A DNA stretch of 64,000 nucleotides. Source: Streptomyces daqingensis (GTDB taxonomy: Bacteria; Actinomycetota; Actinomycetes; Streptomycetales; Streptomycetaceae). Both the position numbers and the translations under genes were made by a program. This document shows, one piece after another, positions 8,440 through 15,119 of this stretch (the stretch's first letter is position 1; each line of letters begins with the position of its first letter). The stretch lies in contig NZ_BMMP01000020.1 of NCBI RefSeq assembly GCF_014645895.1, positions 1 to 64,000 on the forward strand, written 5' to 3'. The notes below the pieces were generated by a model. The model saw only the letters and a list, made by a program, of their open reading frames with translations, ran no database searches and was not told where the DNA came from.

Positions 8440-8473
8440 CGGCACAGACCGTACGCACCGGGCAATGCGGGGA

Positions 8474-8491
8474 CGAACTCGGACGAGTTCG
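8474..8491 (+). terminator. inverted repeat downstream of the response regulator
   Basis: CGAACTCG, two bases, then CGAGTTCG form a perfect 8-bp inverted repeat 34 bases after the stop codon. It may act as a terminator, although the loop is very short; as a palindrome it could equally be a protein-binding site. Confidence 0.4.
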
Positions 8492-8532
8492 AACTGCGAG
8501 GCCGAAGAGGGCGCAACCGCAGCGGACTCGGA

Positions 8533-8559
8533 TATCCCTCGCTATCCCTGAATATCCCT
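8533..8559 (+). repeat. three TATCCCT direct repeats spaced exactly 10 bp
   Basis: TATCCCT occurs at 8533-8539, 8543-8549 and 8553-8559, one helical turn apart, so all copies lie on the same face of the DNA. This is what a cooperatively binding activator would need. SARP-type heptamer repeats usually have 11- or 22-base spacing, so the factor may be of another kind. Confidence 0.6.
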
Positions 8560-8599
8560 TGCAACCGCTGGTGCCAATTTCAAATTTCTGAGGTTTACT

Positions 8600-8614
8600 T
8601 GAGCTTACAGCTCA
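8600..8614 (+). promoter_or_regulatory. TGAGC-N5-GCTCA inverted repeat upstream of the precursor genes
   Basis: TGAGCTTACAGCTCA is a perfect 5-bp inverted repeat with a five-base centre, nested in a wider CTGAG...CTCAG pair (8588-8615). It is a candidate operator. Confidence 0.4.
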
Positions 8615-8947
8615 GGGAACTGGAAAACCCGACTGCCCAGTAACGAACTGGTCCAGTCCTTTGCCTTCCGTGGCATGAAGCTGTCGCGTTGCCTTGCAAC
8701 AAACTGTCACGGATTCCTCTTCTGCGCCCCACCCCCGTGCTGGCATCTTCATCCTTGCGGAAGCGAGCCAGGCATTTACGGAGAGGTAAGCGTGCGCATA
8801 GATGCCCGCTTCGCTGCAGTTTACGGTGACGACCGAAAGCTCACCGAACGGGGGGAATCGCGCCCGACGACCAATCCGGGCCTTCCTGGCTTAGACCACT
8901 TTCGCGAACCACAGCCAGCCATGTCTTACACGCACAGGAGGAATTCC

Positions 8948-9121
8948 ATGCTGGAAGCGAAGCTGAACCTTCAGATTCAGGACGAGCTCCACGAGGGCCA
9001 CGACGGTGAGATCGCGGAAGAGGCCACCCCGGTTCTCGCCACCCCCGCCCTCGCCGGTGCCTTCGTCGGCGGCGCGGCCGTCGTGACCGGCGCCTACGCG
9101 GCCGGCAAGGCCGTCGGCTGA
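8948..9121 (+). CDS. RiPP precursor peptide 1 (linaridin-like)
   Basis: A 57-residue peptide with an acidic N-terminal half (MLEAKLNLQIQDELHEGHDG) and a small-residue-rich hydrophobic C-terminal half starting around residue 26 (ATPVLATPALAGAFVGG). The element PVLATP (28-33) is a PxxxTP motif, conserved in linaridin leaders. There is no cysteine, so an AviCys ring as in cypemycin cannot form. Start: ATG with a strong AGGAGGA about six bases upstream. It is the first of two paralogous precursors and sits just before membrane and modification enzymes. Thr27, Thr32 and Thr47 are candidates for dehydration to dehydrobutyrine. Processing could occur after the PxxxTP motif (before Ala34 or Ala36), or further upstream before Ile22. 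It could instead be an unmodified bacteriocin, but the neighbouring genes favour a RiPP. Confidence 0.82.
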   Translation: MLEAKLNLQIQDELHEGHDGEIAEEATPVLATPALAGAFVGGAAVVTGAYAAGKAVG

Positions 9122-9202
9122 CCTTCGCCCAACTGCCGGCCGAATTCCTGACCTGAGGCCGGAATCCCGTCGCAAGACTTCACCAAGAACAGGAGTGTGC
9201 GC

Positions 9203-9373
9203 ATGAACGACATCACTTCGCACATCAACGAGTCGGCCGAGCTGGCCGCCGTCGACGCCGAGGGTGCCATCTTCGCGGACAACACCCCCGTGCTCGCCAC
9301 CCCGGGTGCCTTCCTGGGCGGCGTCGCCATCGCTTCGGCGACGGTCGCGGCCTTCGAGGCGGGCCAGGGCTGA
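9203..9373 (+). CDS. RiPP precursor peptide 2 (linaridin-like)
   Basis: A 56-residue paralogue of the preceding peptide. It shares the frame TPVLATP (PxxxTP at 29-34) followed by GAFLGG, against ALAGAFVGG in peptide 1. The leader is otherwise different (MNDITSHINESAELAAVDAE), and the core has Ser45 and Thr47 in IASATVAAF. No cysteine is present. ATG start with AGGAGTG seven bases upstream, 81 bases after peptide 1. Two precursors with matched motifs but diverged leaders and cores suggest either a two-component product or two related products made by one enzyme set. A strong hairpin follows it. Confidence 0.82.
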   Translation: MNDITSHINESAELAAVDAEGAIFADNTPVLATPGAFLGGVAIASATVAAFEAGQG

Positions 9374-9450
9374 TTTCAGCCCTCTCCTCGCTCACGCCGT
9401 CGTGCAGTACCCCCTTCTACAGGGCGGCGTGAAATAAGGGGACTCTCCTC

Positions 9451-9482
9451 CCGGTCGGCCGGCCGCAGAACCGGCCGACCGG
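9451..9482 (+). terminator. strong hairpin after the precursor genes
   Basis: CCGGTCGGCCGG and CCGGCCGACCGG form a perfect 12-bp stem with an eight-base loop, and flanking GGGG and CCCC can extend it. Placed between precursors and modification genes, it likely limits read-through so that precursor mRNA exceeds enzyme mRNA, as in many lanthipeptide and linaridin operons. The stoichiometry role is inferred. Confidence 0.75.
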
Positions 9483-9617
9483 ATCCCCCGTTATCCGGTT
9501 CTTTTGATTTTTGACCACTCTGATTTTTCGCCATATCTGCCGCACCACGCCTCTTGCCAAATTCCCCACATTTCAGACCACCCCCGCACCCGGGACACCG
9601 GCACCGAGGAGACCGAC

Positions 9618-11525
9618 GTGAAATCGCTTGCCAAAAAGCTGACCTCGACATTTCTCGGGCCGGTCCCGATCTCCCGTGACCGCACGCTCGCAATCTCCGA
9701 GCGCCTCACGGCAGTCACGTCACTCACCTCCAGCATCGAATACATCACCCACCAGCGGCAGATACGCCGCGGCGGGCTCAACGACTGGACGATCGCCCGC
9801 GGCATGCACGCCGCCTCCACACGGCCCACCCGGCGCATCCTGGACGCCGTGGGCCACCCCCGCACCACGCAGGCACTGCACATCGCCCGTATCGCGGCGG
9901 GCGCGGCGCTCCTCGCACCCGGCAACGCCCGCTGGCGAGGTGCCGCGAACATGTTCCTCGGGCTCAGCAACGCCGCCCTCTACCCGCGCCACCGCTACGG
10001 CACGGACGGCTCCGACCAGGTGTCGTCGTTCGTGCAGACGGCCGCGGGAATGGCCCGGCTCTCCACCCAACCCGCCGTGCAGGACGCCCTGTTGTGGTAC
10101 GTGGCGCTGCAGGCGAACCTCTCCTACCTCGTCTCCGGCTGGGTGAAGCTGCTGGGGCAGCCGTGGCGTGACGGTTCCGCGCTCAACGGCATCATGCGCA
10201 CGCGGACGTACGGGCACGAGGGCCTGTGGAAGCTCACCAACCGCTACCCCGTACCCTCCCGTTACCTCGCGCACGGCGTCCTCGCGCTGGAGTGCCTCTT
10301 CCCGGTGGCATACCTCAAGGGCGGAGCTCTCGCCCGCCCGATCATGGCCAGTGCGGCGGCGTTCCACGTGGCCAACGGCTACTTCATGGGCCTGGGCCGG
10401 TTCATCACCGCCTTCGAGGCGATGCACCCGATGGTCGCGTACACCAGCGCGCCCAAGTCGCACCCGGCGGTGGCCGGCCGCGACGACCGGGCGCTGACCG
10501 CGACCGCGTCGATGGCGGCCATCGGCATCACGATCGCCGGGTTCCTCGCCGCGATGCGCCGGATGCGGGCCACCGACCCCTGGCCGCACGGCCGCGCGCT
10601 CACCACCCGGCACGGCAACGAACTCCACTACAACGAGCGGGTCTCGGACAACGAGACGGCACCCGTCCTCGTCTTCGGCACCGGGATGACCTCCACCGCC
10701 GAGCACTTCGGCTGGATCACGGAGAAGCTCGTCGAGGACAGCGACTACGGCATCATCACCTACAGCCGCGCCGGCTACGGGCCCAGCAAGCACCGCAGCC
10801 CCGCCCCGTACAGCCTCCAGGAGTCCGTGGACGACCTGGTGGACCTGGTCCGCGGGGCCGTGGACGAGGGCCGGGACGTGTACCTCGTCGGCCACTCGCT
10901 CGGCGGTGAACTCGCCCGGCGCGCAGCGCGGGAGCTCGGCGACCGGGTCAACGGCGTCATCTACCTGGACAGTTCGCACCCGGAGGAGCTGAACCGCTCC
11001 AAGCAGCAGAAGGAGTCCGCGGAGCGCCTCAAGGACGGCCTGAACATGTTCACGCGCAGCCTGCGGGCGGGCATGGGCGCGATGCTGGTCCGCCCCCGCT
11101 GGGTGCACAACCTGCCCGCCGAGGTCCGCAGCCGCGCCTTCGCGCAGTACGCGGACAGCCGGCTGTGGCGCGCGGGCATGCGCGAATGGGACGCCACCGA
11201 GCGCGACTTCAAGTCCTTCGAGGGCGATCTGCCGTCCGTCGGTGGCCATGCGCTGGTGCTTTCGGCGCAGCGGACCGTCGACCGCGACCCGGAACAGCTG
11301 CTGATGCACAACGAACTGGCCGCCGCGCACCGGGGGGACGGGCGCATCGTCCGCAACTCCGTGCTGGAAGGCGCCGACCACGACACAATGCTCACCGACG
11401 CCCGGCTCGGTACCGACGTGGGGCGCCGCATCCTCGACTTCCTCCACGAGGTCGAAGCGAAGGAAGGCGGCGCGGGACGCAGCGGGTCCGGCGCCGAGGG
11501 GAACAAGTCCGAGGAGGCACGATGA
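9618..11525 (+). CDS. linaridin-type LinH/CypH-like membrane protein: HTTM domain fused to alpha/beta hydrolase
   Basis: A 635-residue protein. Residues about 1-335 are hydrophobic and resemble the HTTM/gamma-carboxylase-like membrane fold (QANLSYLVSGWVKLLGQPW; FHVANGYFMGLGRF). From about residue 360 there is a soluble alpha/beta-hydrolase domain with VLVFGTGM, the nucleophile elbow VGHSLGGELA and a C-terminal catalytic His candidate in EGADHDTML. Architecture and neighbourhood match CypH/LinH proteins of linaridin clusters, where H and L proteins are required for maturation and have been linked to residue epimerisation. I chose the GTG at 9618 because of GAGGAG seven bases upstream; the frame is open from 9504 without a site. 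The stop overlaps the next gene (ATGA). The exact reaction here is inferred. Confidence 0.75.
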   Translation: MKSLAKKLTSTFLGPVPISRDRTLAISERLTAVTSLTSSIEYITHQRQIRRGGLNDWTIARGMHAASTRPTRRILDAVGHPRTTQALHIARIAAGAALLAPGNARWRGAANMFLGLSNAALYPRHRYGTDGSDQVSSFVQTAAGMARLSTQPAVQDALLWYVALQANLSYLVSGWVKLLGQPWRDGSALNGIMRTRTYGHEGLWKLTNRYPVPSRYLAHGVLALECLFPVAYLKGGALARPIMASAAAFHVANGYFMGLGRFITAFEAMHPMVAYTSAPKSHPAVAGRDDRALTATASMAAIGITIAGFLAAMRRMRATDPWPHGRALTTRHGNELHYNERVSDNETAPVLVFGTGMTSTAEHFGWITEKLVEDSDYGIITYSRAGYGPSKHRSPAPYSLQESVDDLVDLVRGAVDEGRDVYLVGHSLGGELARRAARELGDRVNGVIYLDSSHPEELNRSKQQKESAERLKDGLNMFTRSLRAGMGAMLVRPRWVHNLPAEVRSRAFAQYADSRLWRAGMREWDATERDFKSFEGDLPSVGGHALVLSAQRTVDRDPEQLLMHNELAAAHRGDGRIVRNSVLEGADHDTMLTDARLGTDVGRRILDFLHEVEAKEGGAGRSGSGAEGNKSEEAR

Positions 11526-12226
11526 CCAGCTCGCAGACTCCCGCATCGCTGGCCGGAACGGCGGTCCGCACGGCCCGCGGCACCCGGTCCGTGCTCGCCC
11601 GCGCCTTCACCGGCCCGGGCGGCCTCACCCGCGCCGCCGGCGCCGCGATACTGCTGGGCACGCTCTCCGCGCAGCACCCGAACCCGCTGTTCAACAGGGC
11701 TCAGAAGATCGACATCTTCTCGGTGCTCTTCCCCAACTGGCGCTTCTTCGCGCCGACTCCGGCCCAGCACGACTACCACATCCTGTACCGGACCCTGGAC
11801 CACGACGGGGAGACCTCTCCCTGGAAGATGGTCGAGGTCATCGTCGGCCGGAAGCTGCACCAGATGTTCTGGTTCCCGGGCCGGCGTCCCGAGAAGGCGA
11901 TCTTCGACATCGTCACCGAGCTGATCACGCAGCTGGACAAGGGTTTCGGCGCGCTGAAGAAGCTCCCCTCCTACAAGATGCTCTGCGCGTTCCTGCGCCA
12001 CCGGCTGCAGGAGGAGGGCAAGGCGGACGACGTGAAGGGCTTCCAGTTCACCCTCGTCCGAGCCACCGGATACGAGGAGAACGACCCCGAGGTCATCTTC
12101 GTCTCGCCCTACACCCCGATGGCCGTCGAGCCGGAACCCGCCGCGGCGGCACGCAGCTCCCGGCCGTCCTACGAATCGCACATACGGGACGACTCCCGCG
12201 AGGAAGTGCCCGTCCAGCCGGCCTGA
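11522..12226 (+). CDS. LinL/CypL-like partner protein
   Basis: A 234-residue protein translationally coupled to the H-like gene. It has one N-terminal hydrophobic segment (about residues 38-52), then FSVLFPNWRFFAPTPAQHDY, a motif resembling the post-membrane segment of HTTM proteins (WxFFAPxP), and a charged C-terminal domain. It carries no recognisable catalytic motif. By position and size it corresponds to the L protein that works with the H protein in linaridin biosynthesis, probably as a membrane-bound heterodimer. The family link is based on context and a short motif, so it should be tested by profile search. Confidence 0.6.
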   Translation: MTSSQTPASLAGTAVRTARGTRSVLARAFTGPGGLTRAAGAAILLGTLSAQHPNPLFNRAQKIDIFSVLFPNWRFFAPTPAQHDYHILYRTLDHDGETSPWKMVEVIVGRKLHQMFWFPGRRPEKAIFDIVTELITQLDKGFGALKKLPSYKMLCAFLRHRLQEEGKADDVKGFQFTLVRATGYEENDPEVIFVSPYTPMAVEPEPAAAARSSRPSYESHIRDDSREEVPVQPA

Positions 12227-12241
12227 CCGAGCACAGACTGT

Positions 12242-12266
12242 CCGTCCCGCGAACCTGTGGGGACGG
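12242..12266 (+). terminator. weak hairpin between the L-like gene and the 27-residue peptide gene
   Basis: CCGTCCC and GGGACGG form a 7-bp stem with an 11-base loop, 16 bases after the stop. It may be a processing or attenuation site rather than a full terminator. Confidence 0.4.
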
Positions 12267-12299
12267 GTGAACCACAACCGGATTCCCGAAAGGGGTCAC

Positions 12300-12383
12300 A
12301 TGTCCACTGCATCGATCGTCATCGCCGTCATCGGCATCGTCATCGCCGGATACCTCGCTCTGAACCTCGCCAAGAAGAAGTAG
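12300..12383 (+). CDS. 27-residue hydrophobic membrane peptide
   Basis: The peptide begins MSTASIVIAVIGIVIAGYLA and ends with Lys-Lys-Lys: a single membrane helix of about 18 residues with a positively charged C-terminal tail. It has a good ribosome binding site (GAAAGGGG, five bases before ATG) and sits inside the RiPP operon 36 bases before the methyltransferase. It is too short for routine gene calling. Possible roles are an immunity peptide, a membrane anchor for the modification complex or a third secreted peptide. There is no PxxxTP motif, so it is not a third linaridin precursor of the same type. Confidence 0.65.
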   Translation: MSTASIVIAVIGIVIAGYLALNLAKKK

Positions 12384-12418
12384 CCCGCCGCCCCCAACGA
12401 GACCGAGAGGAGGCCCTG

Positions 12419-13174
12419 ATGACTTCCGTGGACGACATCGGCTACGGACGCCAGTTCGGCGGCTTCTACGACAGGATCTTCCCCAGCGGTCCCTACACCG
12501 AGCCGACCGTCGCGAAGCTCGCCGCACTGCACCCCGCACCCGGCGAGCGGGCGCTCGAATTCGGCGTCGGCACCGGGCGGGTGGCGATTCCGCTGGCCCA
12601 GCGGGGCTTCCCCGTCACGGGTGTCGACTCGTCGCCCGAGATGCTGGAGCAGCTGAAGACGAAGGCGAAGGAGGCCGACGCGGACGTCGAGGCGGTGCAC
12701 GGCGACATCCGCAAGTACACCGACGACGACCAGTACAAGCTCGTCTACTGCGTCTGCGCCACCTTCTCGATGCTGCTCGAGGCCGACGCCCAGCGCGATG
12801 CCATGCAGCGTGCGGCCGACCGCCTCGCGCCCGGCGGCAAGCTCGTGGTGGAGACCTCCAACGCGGGCGGTGTACGGGCGCTGCACGAAGGCCAGCAGCG
12901 CACCTCGTACTTCATCCCGTATCCCCAGCCGAACACAGGGCTGCAGACGTATTCCACCCTCCTCGACAACGGCTTGTGGCACGCTTCGCACATCTGGTTC
13001 GAGGACGGCAAGTCGTCCATCGGCTCCGAGCTGGCGAGGCTCACGACGCCGGACGAGGTGGACGCGTACGCCCAGGCCGCCGGCCTGCAGCCGGCGGACC
13101 GCTGGGCGGACTGGAAGGAGACCCCTTGGACCGAGGACTCCCCCATGTTCGTCAGCACCTACACCCGCAATTGA
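12419..13174 (+). CDS. class I SAM-dependent methyltransferase of the RiPP cluster
   Basis: A 251-residue methyltransferase. Motif I is ALEFGVGTGRVAIPLAQRG (near residues 41-59), the acidic residue of motif II is in VTGVDSSPEML, and motif III is LAPGGKLVVET. The N terminus MTSVDDIGYGRQFGGFYDRI and the overall layout resemble small N-methyltransferases. In linaridin clusters the homologous enzyme (CypM, or LegG-type in type B) dimethylates the exposed N-terminal amine of the mature peptide. The ATG at 12419 has GAGAGGAGG six bases upstream. The ABC exporter gene follows after only ten bases. Acting on a peptide N terminus is inferred from context. Confidence 0.82.
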   Translation: MTSVDDIGYGRQFGGFYDRIFPSGPYTEPTVAKLAALHPAPGERALEFGVGTGRVAIPLAQRGFPVTGVDSSPEMLEQLKTKAKEADADVEAVHGDIRKYTDDDQYKLVYCVCATFSMLLEADAQRDAMQRAADRLAPGGKLVVETSNAGGVRALHEGQQRTSYFIPYPQPNTGLQTYSTLLDNGLWHASHIWFEDGKSSIGSELARLTTPDEVDAYAQAAGLQPADRWADWKETPWTEDSPMFVSTYTRN

Positions 13175-13184
13175 GGTGAGCGCC

Positions 13185-15119
13185 ATGAGCACCCTGGAGG
13201 CGAAGGCGAGTTCCAGGACCCTCCACGTGGAGGGTCAGGACGACCGGATCGGACCGGCGCACGCGCGCAGGCGCGGCGGCGGACCCGGGCCGGCTGCCGT
13301 CTGGTATCTCGCACGGCGCCACAGGGCGCTCCTGGCCACCGGCATCGTCGTAGGGCTGATCGGCGTCACGGCGCAGCTCGCCCAGCCCTACGCGATCGGT
13401 GAACTGATCAAGCAGGCCGGGCAGAACAAGCCGCTCGCGGCCTCGATCATCCTTCTCGTCGTGCTGTTCTGCGTGGACGGGGCGTTCTCGGCACTGCAGT
13501 CGTACCTCATCGGCCGGGCCGGCGAGAACATCGTCTACGACGTGCGGATGCTGCTCACCAGACGGCTGCTGCGCGTCGACCTCACCGCGTACGGCAAGCA
13601 GCAGCAGGGCGACGTCCTCACCCGCACCGTCGCCGACACCTCGCTGGCGAAGATCGCACTCTCGCAGAGCCTCGCCCAACTGGTCATCAACGGCTTCACG
13701 GTGGCCGGCGGCGTCATCGTGATGTTCCTGATCGACGTGTGGATGATGCTGATCACCCTGGCCTGCCTCGGCATCGCCAGCGCGGTCTCCCTCTTCCTGG
13801 CGCGCAGCGTGCGCCGCGCCGCGATGGTCAACCGCGAGGACACCAGCCAGTACGGCTCGGACGTGCAGCGCGCGCTGTCGGCGCTGCCGACGGTGAAGGC
13901 GTCCCGCGCGGAGGACCGCGAGACGCACCGGATAGGCCTCCTGGCCTGGAAGGCCCGCAACTCGGGCGTGCGCGTCAACGGGCTCAACGCGCTGTTCATG
14001 CCGGCCATGAACGTGGGGACGCAGGCGGCGCTCGCCGTCGTCGTCGGCGTCGGCATGACGCGGGTGACCCGCGGCACGATGTCGATGGCCGACCTCACCG
14101 CGTTCGTGATGTACCTCTTCTACATGGTCTCCCCGCTCGTCCTTTTCTTCCTCGCCATCGGGCAGTTCCAGCAGGGGCGCGCCGCGATCCGCAGGGTCGA
14201 CGAGCTCACCGTCCTCCCGCAGGAGGGCGGCGTCCTGGACAGGATGCGGCACAAGTCGAAGCCCGCTCCGGCCAAGAAGTCGCTGTCGGCGGACAAGGAG
14301 GCCGTGGAGTTCCGCGACGTCCGCTTCAGCTACAGCGCCGGGGACGACGCCGCGGAGACGCTCCGCGACGTGACCTTCTCGGTGGCGTCGCGCGGTATGA
14401 CGGCCATCGTCGGCCCGTCAGGAGCGGGCAAGACCACGCTCTTCCAGCTCGTGGAGCGCTTCCACGCGCTGGACGGCGGAGCCATCCTCGTCGGCGGCAA
14501 GGACATAGAGACGATGCCGCTGAGCACGCTGCGCGGCCTGGTCGGGTACGTCCAGCAGGACACCGCCGCGATGCGCGGCACCATCCGCGAGAACGTCGTG
14601 TACGCCGAGCCGGACGCGAGCGACGAGCAGATCCGCGAAGTCCTCGAACTGGCGGGTCTCACCAAGGTCGTCGACGCGATGCCGGACGGCCTGGACACCG
14701 AACTCGGCGACCAGGGCAGCGGCCTCTCGGGCGGCCAGCGGCAGCGCCTGTGCATCGCGCGCGCACTGCTGCAGAAGCCCGCCGTGCTCCTCCTCGACGA
14801 GGCCACCTCCCACCTGGACTCCGACTCCGAGCGGGAGTTCCGCGAGACGCTCAGCAAGGTCTCCTCGCGCTGCGCCGTCATCGCGATCGCGCACCGTATC
14901 TCGACCGTCGTCGACGCGGACAAGATCGTCGTCATGGCCGACGGGCGGGTGCAGGACTCCGGCAAGCACGACGAACTGATGAAGCGGAGCGCGCTGTACC
15001 ACCGGCTGGCCAACTCCCAGCTCCAGGCGGCGCACATGACGGAGCCCCCCGCGCAGGTGCCGGAGCCGGCGCACGCGGGCACCGTGAGCACCGTGGACAC
15101 GGCGGAGAACACTCTGTGA
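13185..15119 (+). CDS. ABC exporter with fused membrane and ATPase domains
   Basis: A 644-residue half-transporter of the type I exporter family. A six-helix membrane domain (about residues 40-330) includes LLATGIVVGLIGVTAQLAQP and GFTVAGGVIVMFLIDVWMM. An ATPase domain follows with Walker A GPSGAGKTT, Q loop VQQDT, signature LSGGQRQRL, Walker B VLLLDEAT and H loop AIAHRIS. There is no N-terminal C39 peptidase, so leader removal must be done elsewhere. ATG at 13185 with GAGGTGAG just upstream. Embedded in the RiPP operon, it is expected to export the mature peptide or confer immunity, like CypT. Its stop overlaps the next start (GTGA). Confidence 0.92.
   Translation: MSTLEAKASSRTLHVEGQDDRIGPAHARRRGGGPGPAAVWYLARRHRALLATGIVVGLIGVTAQLAQPYAIGELIKQAGQNKPLAASIILLVVLFCVDGAFSALQSYLIGRAGENIVYDVRMLLTRRLLRVDLTAYGKQQQGDVLTRTVADTSLAKIALSQSLAQLVINGFTVAGGVIVMFLIDVWMMLITLACLGIASAVSLFLARSVRRAAMVNREDTSQYGSDVQRALSALPTVKASRAEDRETHRIGLLAWKARNSGVRVNGLNALFMPAMNVGTQAALAVVVGVGMTRVTRGTMSMADLTAFVMYLFYMVSPLVLFFLAIGQFQQGRAAIRRVDELTVLPQEGGVLDRMRHKSKPAPAKKSLSADKEAVEFRDVRFSYSAGDDAAETLRDVTFSVASRGMTAIVGPSGAGKTTLFQLVERFHALDGGAILVGGKDIETMPLSTLRGLVGYVQQDTAAMRGTIRENVVYAEPDASDEQIREVLELAGLTKVVDAMPDGLDTELGDQGSGLSGGQRQRLCIARALLQKPAVLLLDEATSHLDSDSEREFRETLSKVSSRCAVIAIAHRISTVVDADKIVVMADGRVQDSGKHDELMKRSALYHRLANSQLQAAHMTEPPAQVPEPAHAGTVSTVDTAENTL

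Larger units (their letters stand above)
8440..8947 (+). other. 508-base regulatory region upstream of the RiPP precursor genes
   Basis: There is no convincing gene here. An open frame from 8675 runs into the first precursor but has no ribosome binding site and unlike codon use. The region is less GC-rich than the genes around it (for example ACCAATTTCAAATTTCTGAG spanning roughly 8572-8592). It holds three in-phase TATCCCT boxes, a TGAGC/GCTCA inverted repeat and an 11-base palindrome ACTGGTCCAGT at 8647-8657. Together these suggest a long, regulated promoter/leader for the precursor transcript. Confidence 0.6.

Noticed and set aside
8675..8947. N-terminal extension of RiPP precursor 1 from an upstream ATG
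   Set aside because: No ribosome binding site, Cys/His-rich unlike the paralogue, and the ATG at 8948 has a strong AGGAGGA site and gives a peptide equal in length to precursor 2.
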